Below are positions 54,701 to 64,000 of a DNA stretch of 64,000 nt, piece by piece. This DNA comes from Patiria pectinifera (taxonomy: Eukaryota; Echinodermata; Asteroidea; Valvatida; Asterinidae): positions 5,270,001 to 5,334,000 of the forward strand of contig CM057141.1 in assembly GCA_029964075.1 (NCBI GenBank). Direction: 5' to 3'. The notes below the pieces were generated by a model that worked only from the letters and a program-made list of their open reading frames with translations, had not been told where the DNA came from and searched no databases. Within the stretch, counting starts at the first letter, position 1. Each line of letters starts with the position of its first letter. Made by a program: the position numbers and the translations under genes.

Positions 54701-57700
54701 TTGTTTGTACATGTATAAATTTGTGTACATGTGTGGTTACATAAATGTGTATAAGCACGCATGTTTAAAAGTGTACCAAAACAAAACTTCCATAGTCCTA
54801 TGTAACTCCCCTAAATCTACCAAAAAACTGCACTCTGGTTTTGCAGTATTTTGATTGATTCAGGAAAGTTCTATAATTTACTTTATTGATGTTCTAATTT
54901 TGTGCAAGCACTTAAGAATATTTCCACAAAATATCGTAAAATGCAGGAAGTGTTTTTGAAAAAAAAGGGGTAAATATAAAGTTGTCTTGATTTTGACGAG
55001 TCACTGTACATGTAGGTTTTTTTATGTTTATGTTTAAACTTTACAGATTTTGAAAGTTTTACAGTACTTTTTTGTTTCAATATGAGCTAAATGTTGGCGG
55101 CTAAACACAAAGTATTTGGATTTGACAATTGCCAATGACCGACCTTTGAGTTTGATAAACTTGGTATCAAAAAGAAAATCTTGTGACACTAATCTTTGCC
55201 TTGGTGGGGGTTTCTAGACCAAGGCAACTTGACGTTCATTCTGATAACTATTTTTTGTGGATCACGTGTCATTCCATGATAACACAGATGGGCAGTAATG
55301 TTATTGTCAAAGTTGAGTTGATAACAACTTATGTAAGGCCAAAAAAAAAATAGTTCTGCTTCCGGTTACCAGGCCTACCCAGTTTTCATGGTTTTGACAG
55401 CCCCTACCCTAATCTTGTGTGGGAAAAATGAGGAAAAAACCCTGAAAATCATCAATTTCTACCTTTTACCCTTGACTACACGCAGACACCTCCATATGGC
55501 CATACAGAAAAAATTGCCCCCCCCCTCAAAAAAAAAATTCCCTACCTACCTACCCTATTTTCAAATGCCATGTAATCGGCAGCAGAACTATTTTTTGGGG
55601 CCTAGATTTTGAACTTGCATAACACTTACAACCCTGCATGTGCTTCAAGTTTGTAATCAAGAACCAATTTAAAAAACAAAATTTGATGAGGATTAACATC
55701 TTATGAAATCCATATCACCTTTTACTTTTCCAGGTTTTTTTTTTTCATCTTTTCATTTAATCCTCAACGAAACCTTTTTAAATAACGTTGTTGTTTGGTT
55801 AGCGTATTATCACATTTTTTTATTTCACTGTGATAATTTTCTTCATGTTTCCTTTGAAAATAAAACTAGCCATCCAACTTTCAGGTCCAGCTCAACTATA
55901 ATCCAGTTAATTTGTTTTCACTTACATCTACAGGGTGAGTAAAAAAAAAAGGAAACCCAAATGGTGGGACCATTTTCTTAATAAAGTTAAGATATGAAAG
56001 CCCAATTAACAAGCTTTCTTTTAGTACAAGAATCATTCAAATCACTCATGTACTTTTCAAGTTACGGAATTTTAAACACAACCACCGTTTTAAAGTTCTG
56101 TCCACGGTTCTTTCAGCAAAACAAAACAATTCACACGCATCCCTATGTGAATTGTTTTCATTTTGCTGAAAGAACACTTAAAACGGTGGTTGTGTTTAAA
56201 ACTCCGTAACTTGGAAATTACATGAGTGATTTGAATGATTCTTGTACTAAAAGAAAGCTTATGACTTGGGCTTTCATATCCTGGATTTTGAAAGTGCTAC
56301 ATGCAGAACTTCACTAAAACAATGGTCCCAACATTTGGGTTTCTGGGTTTTTTTACTCACCCTGTGTAATTGTCTCGTTGTCATTTGAAACGTAATGAAC
56401 ACCTTGAATATTTCTTTCCTGTCAATTTCTAGCCAATCAAAGAAGCCCCAGCTGGCAAGAAGTATGTCCGCTGTCCGTGCAACTGCCTACTTATCTGCAA
56501 GCTGTCATCCAAGCGGATTGCATGCCCCAGGGCTAACTGGTGGGTCTCCTTAACCCTACAAATTCCATCAATATCTAATAACTGGTACTAATTGATTTTG
56601 ATGGCTCCAGAAACTGGAGTATAGCGGACTTGCAAAATTTGACACAAATAAGTTTCGTAAGCCATTTGTGTTGAATTAGAAAAACTAGAAGATTTTTTTT
56701 TTCATTGAAAATTATAAGTATGCAAGAAGTGGAATTTTGTTGGATTTTGATTGTTGGATTTCCATGGACTAAGGAAGGATTCTACCCAAACTTCAGAGGA
56801 ATTGGGTTTAAGCATTGTTTAATATTAACCCTTACCATGCTAACTCCCTCTTTTGGGTGTTTTTTTGTGTGAATCCATGAAAATCCAACAAATGCAAAGC
56901 CTGGTTGCTCCTGAATCCTCCAAAACCCAACGGATATAGCTAAGACTCGTTCTGCCCATTGATCGTTTGTCAGCGAATTCCAACCACAAAGTGCCTACTG
57001 TTGTTATGTTTCCTGTGTGCATATCACAGGAAAAGGTGAATTACAAACCGTAAAAACTCCAAGATTAAATATTTATAATCTTGCTATGTCGATTCACAAA
57101 GTGATTCTTGTTTGACTGGGTAAATAATGTAGTATTTTCTCTTTGCATATTTTTTAATGTGGTTTTTTTTTTTTATGCTGGGTCAATTTCTTTTCTTGTG
57201 TGTGGAAATAAACATCATTTTTTTGGACGAGATGATGTGACTTTTGTGCGTACATGGCACGTGTGAATATTTTTGAAAAAGTTTGTTCCTTTGTTCTGAT
57301 TGGCCGACAGTAAGCGAATCATCAACCTGGCGCCGATGACCACTGTTGCAACTCCCTCGACCACGACCACCCTGACCGCTACCTCTGGCTACCGCGTGGT
57401 GTGCGGTCATTGCAACGAGCGATTCAGGGTGAGCCCATACAGCTATATCTGAACTACTAGAGCGCTAACTCAATCATTCCCTCGCACAGAATACAAACGT
57501 CCTGGCTACAAGAGTTTTTGAATTTCACGTGCTCATAATATGTATTAAAACTAGGCAGGAAATTCCTCTTGGCAAGCTCTAACACGGCTGTATATGTGCA
57601 GTTTCTATCAGCGTGAAGAAATGTCATCTTCAGTGCATACGCGCACGTGTGTGTTGTTTGTGGAAAAGGAAGTCAAATGCTTATTTACTAATTGTGCATT

Positions 57701-60700
57701 GCAGTTTTTGTAGTATCACTTTCATTTACACATCAGTTTTGAGTACAAGCACAGAACTGCAAATAGCTGTACAAAATGCCGCAGAAAGTTTTAAGCATTC
57801 ACTGGGTTTGAGCGTAAGCACGGATGTGCCTGGCAAGCTTCGTTGTGTTCTGCCAGGTAGTAACACCAACTCTCTGTCACCATAAATTTGGCAGAACTGT
57901 CGCTCAGCATATTTAGCGAACCGGCCACAAGCAGTATAAATTACACGATGTAAAAACATTTTGGGATTTGTAATCTGGTTTTACTAAGTAGTTTGATTCA
58001 GTAAAGATATATAAAGTTATTTTAGGTGGAAAGGGCTTCAAACTCTTGGGAGCATAAGTTCATTGTAATTGAAGATTTCTTTGAATTGTTTTTTCTAGTT
58101 TCCACACTCGTCAACCCTGGCCAGATGCCCCTACTGTCGAAGAGTGTAAGTTGTCAGTTTGTTTGTTGGTTGTTTGTTTGTTTGTCATTATTCGGCAATT
58201 GACAGGATAGCCCACGAAAGTCTCTCCGCTTACTTCCAGTGGGGTCCCTTGTTAGAAGTTGTGGAAGGAAATTACAGTGTCAGTGGTGGGAGGAAAACCC
58301 CAGGATTATATTCTAGGGAAACCCACTGAATCAGGCAGGGACTGAAAACCCAATCCACATATTGGCCCAGTTGGGATTTGAACCCACGTCACAGTGTTGG
58401 AAGGCGAGGAAAGTACCGCTACGCCAACCCGACTCCCAGTGTTGGGCTTGCCCTTTGTACCCAACGCTGTCAAAAAGCTTGCACAACAATTTCCACAAGC
58501 AAGCTCCGGATGGGGCCCAACCTGATAACATCTCTGCAGTGCAGATGTCTTGGCCATAAAGCACCCAGCTTAATAGCGCCAGCTGGCCAGCTTACAGCTG
58601 TGCATCGGAACCGGGTACCCGAGCACCCGACCGTTGATGTCAGGTTCCAGAATATGGGATCGAGTACCCAAAACCAACTTTATGCTGCTCCTTAAAATTC
58701 CTAACAGGACACTCCGATGGTTTTTATAAGTTTTCTGTTTTGAACTTGTAGATCGTCTGTTGGACAAGCCTATGCTAAGAACAGGTGCATCATCTACACT
58801 GTGATTGGACTGATTTTCTTGGGCGCTGGCATTGGTGTCACGGTAAGGCCATGCTTTATTCTGTGAAATAGTTGTTGCAAACGCCTTACAATTTGTTGCA
58901 AAGACCTCGTGTTTGAACCTGTATTTCCAATATTATACACGCTCAAATTAATAATAGAAATAATTTGGTGCGAATTGCTGTGCCTTCAGCTGTGAAATTC
59001 CAAGCAATTGACCGATCCGTTATTGCATTGCTGTTATTGCCAAACTTTGGAGAGCCATTTCAGTCGGGGCAAGCGCAGGCATGTTCCTCTTTCGACAATG
59101 TTGCAAATTGTTTATGCATTTTTATAAATATGGAACAATTAATGAGAGTGTTTACATTAATGCGACAAGTTATGGGACTTGGCGTGTGGTTTTAATCAAA
59201 AAGTTATTTTATGATATGACACAAAAACTTTGTGTACATATTTCACCTGAAACCGGTGCCTGAACTGATTGAAAAAAGATGGGAAAACAAGGAACGAGAC
59301 ATTGCTGCAACACAAAGTCGTTGCAATAAAATCTTGTATATGTATGTGTAAATAGACCTCAACCCTAATCCCCTAGGCCCTCTTTGCCAGGAACCATCCT
59401 CAATCCTGCAAAATCCTCCAATTGCCACCTTGTCAAAATTGGATTCAGCCTCAATCCTCCAAAACCGTCCGATATTTCTTGAACTTGTTCAGTGGGAGGG
59501 TTGACCATTGCCTCAATCTTTCAAAATCCTCCAACAATCGCTGTTAACGGGTTGAGTGCCGATGACATTCAAAAGCAGTGCGGACTACATCCAGCATAAA
59601 GCAGTGCTCAGTTATGCGTGACTTGAACGTAAGCAAAGCTGGGCACAACCTGCGAACTCGACACAGTGCATCCTCCAAAATCAACCGACATTGTTTTGGC
59701 CATTCGGCCTCAATCCTCCAAAATCCTCCAAAAACTGCCTGGAGGATTTTGGAGGATTGAGGAGGGTTAGGGTTGCTACAAAGAGTTAATTGTAAATGGT
59801 CTGGTTGTATTCGTCCACAGATTGGGACCTACACTCTGGCTGAGAACCAAGGCGGTATCTACTTTGTGTGGATCGGTGAGTGAATAACTTACTTAAAGCT
59901 ATAGTCCATCATTTGTAATTAGTGCATTTGTTCGTTTGAAGCAACAAAAGTGTTCAAAATCTAATGAAGGATACTGAGCAACTAACCTGATGAAGTTTCA
60001 GCTAAGCTTCAGCTGTATATTCCGAGAAAAACAGCATTCTAAGATCTCAATTTCAAATCAAAAGTTACTGAATCATGTTTTGAATTGTTTTGAATTGCAG
60101 CTATACGCGGCGTCGCGCACTGATCCAACGAATTATAACAACCGCGCGCGTGTGTGCGTCGTTCCAATACTTGTGCGCGCTGCGCTGAATAACAAAACGA
60201 ACTACTAATTTAAATTTTCCTACGGTGCTTCTTAAGAATCACCATTGGAAATGCCTTCTTTCGTTGATTACTTCAAAATGACAGCTTCCCAGAAAGAATA
60301 ATTTCACAGGGAGTTTAGTTCCCTTACTATCTTTCAACCAAGTTTGTTTTTCAACAGTAATTACGCCAGTTACTTTTCGAATGGCTGCAAATGATGGACT
60401 ATAGCTTTAAAATTAATTGGCTGTATTGAAACCAGGCTGGTTTTTTTTTTTGGACTACCCCGTGCAGTGCCACAAAACACCACAGTTGTTATTCCCATCC
60501 TGAGTAAGTTTTGATCAGGGGCAAGGACGCTAGGTGGCCTAATGGTTAATATGAGACATAACACGATACTAGCGCTCTAATAGCAGCGTGCGAACATATC
60601 TTATCAAATGATGGTCATAACATCATCAAACTAATGTTGATCTAGTCCGCTGTTAGAGAGTGCGGTGGACATAGTGTACACATGGAGCATAGACCATGTG

Positions 60701-61252
60701 GATTTTCTTTTTAATGCGGATCAACCATAGTTCGCTTATTATAGTCTACTGGAACCAAGGATTCCTCAAAAGTGCCCTAGGCACTTTAGCTCGCAAGCCT
60801 GAAGAAACATGTAAAACAGGAGACAATGAGAAAAAAAAAATTACAGTTTTAAGAGGTGGGAGGAAAACCCTAGAAGAATATTCTGTAGAAATCCCACAGA
60901 ATCAGGTAGGTGGCAAGGACTGGCAGGGGCTAAAAAGCCAATCACGTAGGGACTGAAAAAACCCATCCACATGTGGACCACGGCGGGATCGAACCCCAGC
61001 CATAGCGGTGGAAGGGGAGGCAAAAAGCCACTGCCCAAACCTGACTTCCCATAGACATCTGTGATTAAACAGTTACACTGCACATCACGCAGCAACCACC
61101 ATTCCAACCAATGGTCCTTGAATGAACTCTTCACCCTGATGTAAGCCGTGAAGTTGATTTGACCTCATGACCTTTCACCTTTGACATTCCCAGGTGCCTT
61201 TGTGGTCGGGATCCTGAACCTGATGCGAGCCGTGTACTACGGGGTCATGAAG
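48706..61252 (+). CDS. PIP4P1/PIP4P2: Phosphatidylinositol-4,5-bisphosphate 4-phosphatase (TMEM55), 3' partial
   Basis: Eight exons are found: 48706-48817, 51167-51366, 56433-56539, 57311-57428, 58099-58145, 58752-58842, 59821-59875 and 61194-61252. All introns are GT-AG and the frame is continuous for 263 codons. The vertebrate proteins are 257-277 aa, so only about the last ten residues are missing. Seen in order: ESEPLL, a lysosomal dileucine-type signal (8-13); PPPY, a PPxY motif; the Cys-rich core NCRVCQ and [18 protein letters not shown]; the phosphatase CX5R motif CKLSSKR (126-132); a second Cys-rich pair set, VVCGHC and ARCPYC; and two membrane helices (about 207-225 and 238-257). The family sits in late endosome and lysosome membranes, where it is reported to remove the 4-phosphate of PI(4,5)P2 and, for TMEM55B, to recruit JIP4. 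Long introns hold many mobile elements. Confidence 0.93.
49143..50022. mobile_element. 880-bp element carrying a CGGAGTCG minisatellite, PIP4P intron 1
   Basis: The left end GGAGCAACTATAGAATG and the right end CATTCTATAGTTGTACC are inverted, with GCAGGGCCAC also mirrored. The 8-bp duplication TTAATTTT lies at 49135-49142 and 50023-50030, suggesting a hAT-like mechanism. Inside are GC-rich tandem repeats (GGAGTCGCGGAG and GGCGGAGGCGCGGAGTCG types), with larger blocks of about 220 bp repeated three times (each with GAACGAAGCATCCGTAT or the ACTCGCGCCGATAGAGGG segment). Confidence 0.7.
50757..51070. repeat. GGATTTTGGAGGATTGAGG repeat block
   Basis: Four or more degenerate copies of GATTTTGGAGGATTGAGGATG with GAATGGTGTTT end in GAAGTTAGGGTTAATC. 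This belongs to a family repeated across the PIP4P introns, with tracts at 51415-51745, 51951-52250, 56549-56845, 59356-59776 and 63917-64000. Confidence 0.6.
51415..51745. mobile_element. MITE-like repeat with CCCTAACC ends
   Basis: The left end AACCCTAACCACCCCAACTC is partly mirrored by GGGAGTTAGGGTTAA at the right, with ATCAAAATCCATC and GATGGATTTTGATGG inside the ends. TTAA next to both ends hints at piggyBac-like insertion. It lies just after exon 2 of PIP4P. Confidence 0.5.
51951..52250. repeat. Further TCCTCCAAAATCC-family sequence
   Basis: It begins AACCCTAATTGCTCTGAATCC and carries AAATCCTC, GATTTTGCAGGATTGAGG and GGAGGATTTTGTAGGATTGAGG. It is related to 50757-51070. Confidence 0.45.
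52499..53056. mobile_element. Inverted-end element with GCGCAACTT motifs
   Basis: The left end AGCAGCCGATTTCACGAAA and the right end TTTCGTGGAATCAGCTGCT are inverted. Inside, GTACGCAGCTTGCGCC, GTTGCGCAGT and TTGCGCAACTTACAC recur in both orientations. It is non-coding and lies in PIP4P intron 2. Confidence 0.55.
53057..54529. other. PIP4P intron 2, no recognised feature
   Basis: AT-rich intronic sequence with short ACATGTAC runs. The frames seen here are short and unsupported. Confidence 0.4.
54530..54725. repeat. Tandem TACATG/ACATGTAC repeat
   Basis: Runs of ACATGTACATGTACATG and TACATTGTACATGTACATTG form a self-complementary simple repeat in PIP4P intron 2. Open frames rich in Met, Tyr and Cys here result from the repeat. 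Confidence 0.7.
55334..55604. mobile_element. MITE with TAAGGCC-A-tract ends, second family member
   Basis: The left end TAAGGCCAAAAAAAAAATAG followed by TTCTGCTTCCGGTTAC is matched in reverse by GTAATCGGCAGCAGAA and CTATTTTTTGGGGCCTA. It is related by end structure to 21411-21782. Confidence 0.55.
55931..56364. mobile_element. 434-bp near-perfect palindrome (mariner-like ends)
   Basis: The left end is CAGGGTGAGTAAAAAAAAAA and the right end is TTTTTTTACTCACCCTG. Almost the whole length folds back on itself around about 56147. CAGGGTGAGT ends and adjacent TA dinucleotides recall mariner-type MITEs. It lies upstream of exon 3 of PIP4P, ending 68 bases before that exon. Confidence 0.75.
56549..56845. 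repeat. TTGGATTTTGATGG-family repeat in PIP4P intron 3
   Basis: It starts CTTAACCCTACAAATTCCATC and has GATTTTGATGGCTCCAG, TGTTGGATTTTGATTG and finally TTAACCCTTACC. It is related to the element at 51415-51745. Confidence 0.45.
58318..58445 (-). mobile_element. tRNA-derived SINE in PIP4P intron 5
   Basis: On the minus strand GGCGTAGCGGTACTTTCC precedes GTGGGTTCAAATCCCAAC, which fits a B box. It is related to the copy at 60862-61050 by the shared AGGGACTGAAAACCCAATCC body. Confidence 0.55.
59356..59776. repeat. AATCCTCCAAAATCCTCC repeat in PIP4P intron 6
   Basis: It begins CTCAACCCTAATCCCCTAGG and ends GGAGGATTGAGGAGGGTTAG. The ends are inverted (CCTCAATCCTCCAAAATCC versus GGATTTTGGAGGATTGAGG). 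It ends only about 45 bases before exon 7. Confidence 0.55.
59897..60406 (+). mobile_element. TTAA-flanked non-autonomous element, PIP4P copy
   Basis: It is flanked by TTAA (59893-59896 and 60407-60410), with ends AGCTATAGTCCATCATTTG and CAAATGATGGACTATAGCT. It is in opposite orientation to the copy at 12952-13497, which confirms the element's limits. It lies just after exon 7. Confidence 0.75.
60862..61050 (-). mobile_element. tRNA-derived SINE in PIP4P intron 7
   Basis: The minus strand carries TGGGCAGTGGC as A box and GGGGTTCGATCCCGCC as B box. The body AGGGACTGAAAAAACCCATCC matches the SINE at 58318. Confidence 0.6.
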
Positions 61253-61402
61253 GTTAGTACCCTGGAGACGGATTAGACGGGGAAACCCCAACTGCAAGAG
61301 AAAAACAAAAGACCCTACGCAGCTTGACAGTGAGAAATTATACCAGTCTACATTTGGAGTCGGGCTAGGCTAAGGCTTGGCTTGGCTTGGCCTGGCTTGA
61401 CC

Positions 61403-61586
61403 AGGGGCCAATTTTTTCTTGGATCTGCTTAGAACAGAAATTTGCTCAGCGCAGAAAAATACCGGTCACCAGTGAAATGTCATGTGAAATTTTTGACTTC
61501 TCACTGGTGCCCAGCTGATTTCTGCTTAGGATATAAATCTGCTAAGCACTATTTTTCTGCTTAGCTTCTCAATAAAATTAGGCCCA
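61403..61586. mobile_element. Palindromic MITE with CTGCTTAG motifs
   Basis: GGGGCCAATTTT..GATCTGCTTAG is mirrored by CTGCTTAGCTTCTCAATAAAATTAGGCCC. CACCAGTGA and TCACTGGTG mirror within. It is a diverged relative of 15066-15307. Confidence 0.55.
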
Positions 61587-64000
61587 TACAATTTATACAA
61601 AGTTCAAAATGAGGAGACTTCTTCATATGAGGAGACTTATGAGATAACTAGTAAAAAAAAAAATGACATAAGAATTTGTTAAAAGGTACACACAGAAATA
61701 CAAACCAGGCATAACTACGGAGGACAAAATAAGTGATCTAATCCCTATTTCGATTTTGTTCTAAAATTAAATTCTGAATCCCTTTCAGTACCATAACCAG
61801 GAAATCAGTATTTCCAGGGATGTCGTCGAGTCCATCACAAGTCCCCGCAAGTCCATCACAAGTCCTCCAGTCCCAATTCAAATCACAAGCTATTCAAATG
61901 AGCTTTGACAAAGGCATTCCTTTGTTATTGTTCATCCACTGTTATTTGTGACTGGACTTGTTATTTACTTTTGACTGGAGTTGTGATGGACTTGTGATGG
62001 GCTCGATAACATCACTTGTTATTTCACATATCTACACTGTAGACAAGGTTTATCTTATAGCATGTTGAAATCTGGTGAAAAATTTATCACTTCTCGTATT
62101 TAGGTGCTGCTAAAAACAAAAAACTTCACTCAGAAAAATCATATTTGGCTCAAAAATATGTGAAGTAGTCTTGGTTTTGGAATCAAATTTCCAGCGGTAA
62201 GATCATGTGGCCAGAATGTTGAGGCCATTCATTTTATATGGAAACAAACCAAAATTACTGGTTTAAAAATGTTTTCTGTGAGAAAAAGATGCTTAAGATT
62301 TTTGTCTTGATCGAATCGACAGGATTTTATGAACTCCATGGGTTTCTTTCGTGAGAGATTTTTTGACCATTTGCTTTCAAGTGATATTTTCTAACGAAGA
62401 TGACTTTGGGGAGAGATATCACCCTATTTCTCACCCATGTTTGACCGTATGTCTGTCACTGTGTGTCACTCTCTGTCTCCCGAATTACTCCGGTTAGTTT
62501 CGGTTCTTAAAGAGCCCATGTAATGTAACTTTTTTTAATGCAATCCTTGGAAATGCACCTTTGTGTCCCATTAAACCTTATTCTCAATTTTCATTGGGCC
62601 ATTTTATGCTAATGCGAATTTGCATATTCATGAGCAAAAGTGTGATGTCATTTCAGGCAGAAACCTCAATGTCACAGCTATTTTGGCATCAACATGTTGT
62701 CACAACTTTTGCTATTTTGCTATTGTAATTTTCTTTGGGGAGTCGTTGTTTCAGTACATGACAGGCCAATTAGTTAAGTTTTCCTCAAGTGTGTTCAGTG
62801 AGCAACTTTTAGGGTTCACAGTTGTAACACAAAATCCCCCAAACTGAACAGTGTCTTCCTGAAATGACATCACAGCAACAGCGCCCTCATTTGTCAAGAA
62901 AAGCATGGAAAATTATAAATGCTTAAAAACGTGTCCTTTACAGTAAGATTAACCAAAAAAGGGATGTCAAATAGTTTTCATACATTTAGGAGTACAGTTC
63001 ATGTCATGGGCGCTTAAATAGTCCATTGCTGCGTATTATAACATGAACAAGATATTTTTCAAAAACTTGATACACCTAATTTTAGTAGACCCCTCCATTA
63101 AGCCCGCCCACTGTGTGGGGAAACAACGCGTGCAACTCCCCCATGCCACACTGCATGTTACAGCCACGCGCGTCGTACGTGCTTGTACTTGACTTGAAAC
63201 ACAAATCTCTGATAATGTAGTTTAAAAGAACCCCCGGAAATGGTTCTGATGATAATGCTTAATCGGCTAATTAGCAAGCCTCAGATGGTAATCTGACGAT
63301 ATTATCACAACATGTATTTATATTATTGTAAATAGGATTAAAATCTGCTGTAATTTTTTACAAAATTCTTCAAAACTGTCCTCATTTCTCCAGCGGGTTG
63401 GTAAACAATGAAGTAATAATCTTGAGTATCAAGCACACTTTAAAAAAAATGGAGTAAGGTAACTCAACATAGTACGAATCGTGCGGTAACACATTGACAT
63501 CACATTACAATCGCATACTATATATATATGTACAAAAATTTATATCAGAATCTGTTTAAAATTAGCTGTGTAGAAGGTAGCTCATCATTCTACAATATTT
63601 GCGTAAAGTTGATCACGAAGTTAAGTACTGCGAAACAAAATATTGCATTTAGCCGTCGGATTCCGTACAAGATTAACATTTGTGTATTTCCCGTTGAAAG
63701 TAGTATTTCACAATTTCATCCCATACAAAGAAATTAAAAATACTATGCTGCACATTGATTCATGCCTCATTGTAAACAGTTTTGTTACACAAAATTACAA
63801 AAAAATGTAGTTTTTTTACACGCAAATACTTGACGCTGATGTATTTTTCTGTCAAATAGCTTAGTTCCATATCTGGGAAAACAGATTATGAGTTTTTATA
63901 TGTGTTGGACACATTGTTAACCCCGACCACCCCAACCCTTCAAAATCCAACTGCATGTTTTGTTGGATTCTGTTGGAGTGAGGACTGCACAAGTAAACTG
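61587..64000. other. Sequence after the last PIP4P exon found
   Basis: The short terminal coding exon is not identified with confidence. A possible acceptor at 61787 opens a 40-codon frame into a TCCATCACAAGTCC simple repeat and does not resemble the family's tail. Repeats at 61795-62005 and 63917-64000 belong to the TTGGATTTTG family. Nothing else is recognised. Confidence 0.4.

Noticed and set aside
54493..54762. Met/Tyr/Cys-rich ORFs on both strands
   Set aside because: They arise from ACATGTAC simple repeats.
61788..61910. Candidate last exon of PIP4P
   Set aside because: An acceptor and a phase-0 frame exist, but the peptide runs into a CCATCACAAGTCC simple repeat and does not resemble the short family tail. 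The true exon may be elsewhere or beyond the window.

Overview
The window is animal nuclear DNA. Its genes are split by GT-AG introns, and most of the sequence between exons is short non-autonomous transposons, foldback (palindromic) elements, tRNA-derived SINEs and tandem repeats. The families point to a marine deuterostome invertebrate, probably an echinoderm (a sea star is my best guess): a glutathione S-transferase omega cluster, C-type lectin plus PAN proteins, and one ancestral PIP4P/TMEM55 gene. The taxon is inferred, not proven.

Layout. 1-10 kb has no confident gene. It holds a piggyBac-type element with TTAA flanks (2523-2979) and a nine-unit satellite array (about 4988-9836), in which one of two subfamilies carries a hAT-type MITE with an exact 8-bp target duplication. 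10.4-17.0 kb is the first complete omega-class GST gene (5 exons, 234 aa). 18.7-20.7 kb is a 2-kb hAT-type element. 20.7-21.4 kb is a dead GST first exon split by a 391-bp palindromic element. 21.8-33.3 kb is a tandem duplication of units of about 5.5-6 kb, each with a complete 234-aa GST gene, followed by a truncated third unit. 34.2-41.7 kb is a tandem cluster of secreted C-type lectin genes: a repeat-only fragment, two gene units and a promoter relic. Each gene has a signal peptide, a lectin domain, 9-residue VDTESTVNP-like repeats and a PAN/apple domain that is split by a +1 frame change. 42.9-47.4 kb is a fourth, divergent omega GST in which the catalytic Cys is replaced by Ser. 48.7 kb to the end is a PIP4P (TMEM55) lysosomal phosphoinositide phosphatase gene, with eight exons found and the last few codons missing.

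How it fits together. The three similar GSTs and the dead copy share an ARE-like motif (TGACAAGGCA) upstream of exon 1, which suggests oxidative-stress induction. All four GSTs have the same exon phases (1, 2, 0, 1), so they arose by tandem duplication. The lectin cluster looks like a fast-evolving secreted, possibly immune, family. The PIP4P promoter has a palindromic TCACGTGA E-box and a YY1-like start, matching lysosomal (TFEB-type) control known for the vertebrate gene. No wholly undescribed multi-gene system is evident. The most unusual items are the conserved frame change in the lectin/PAN genes, the Cys-to-Ser GST, the MITE-marked satellite, and several foldback elements built from short palindromes.
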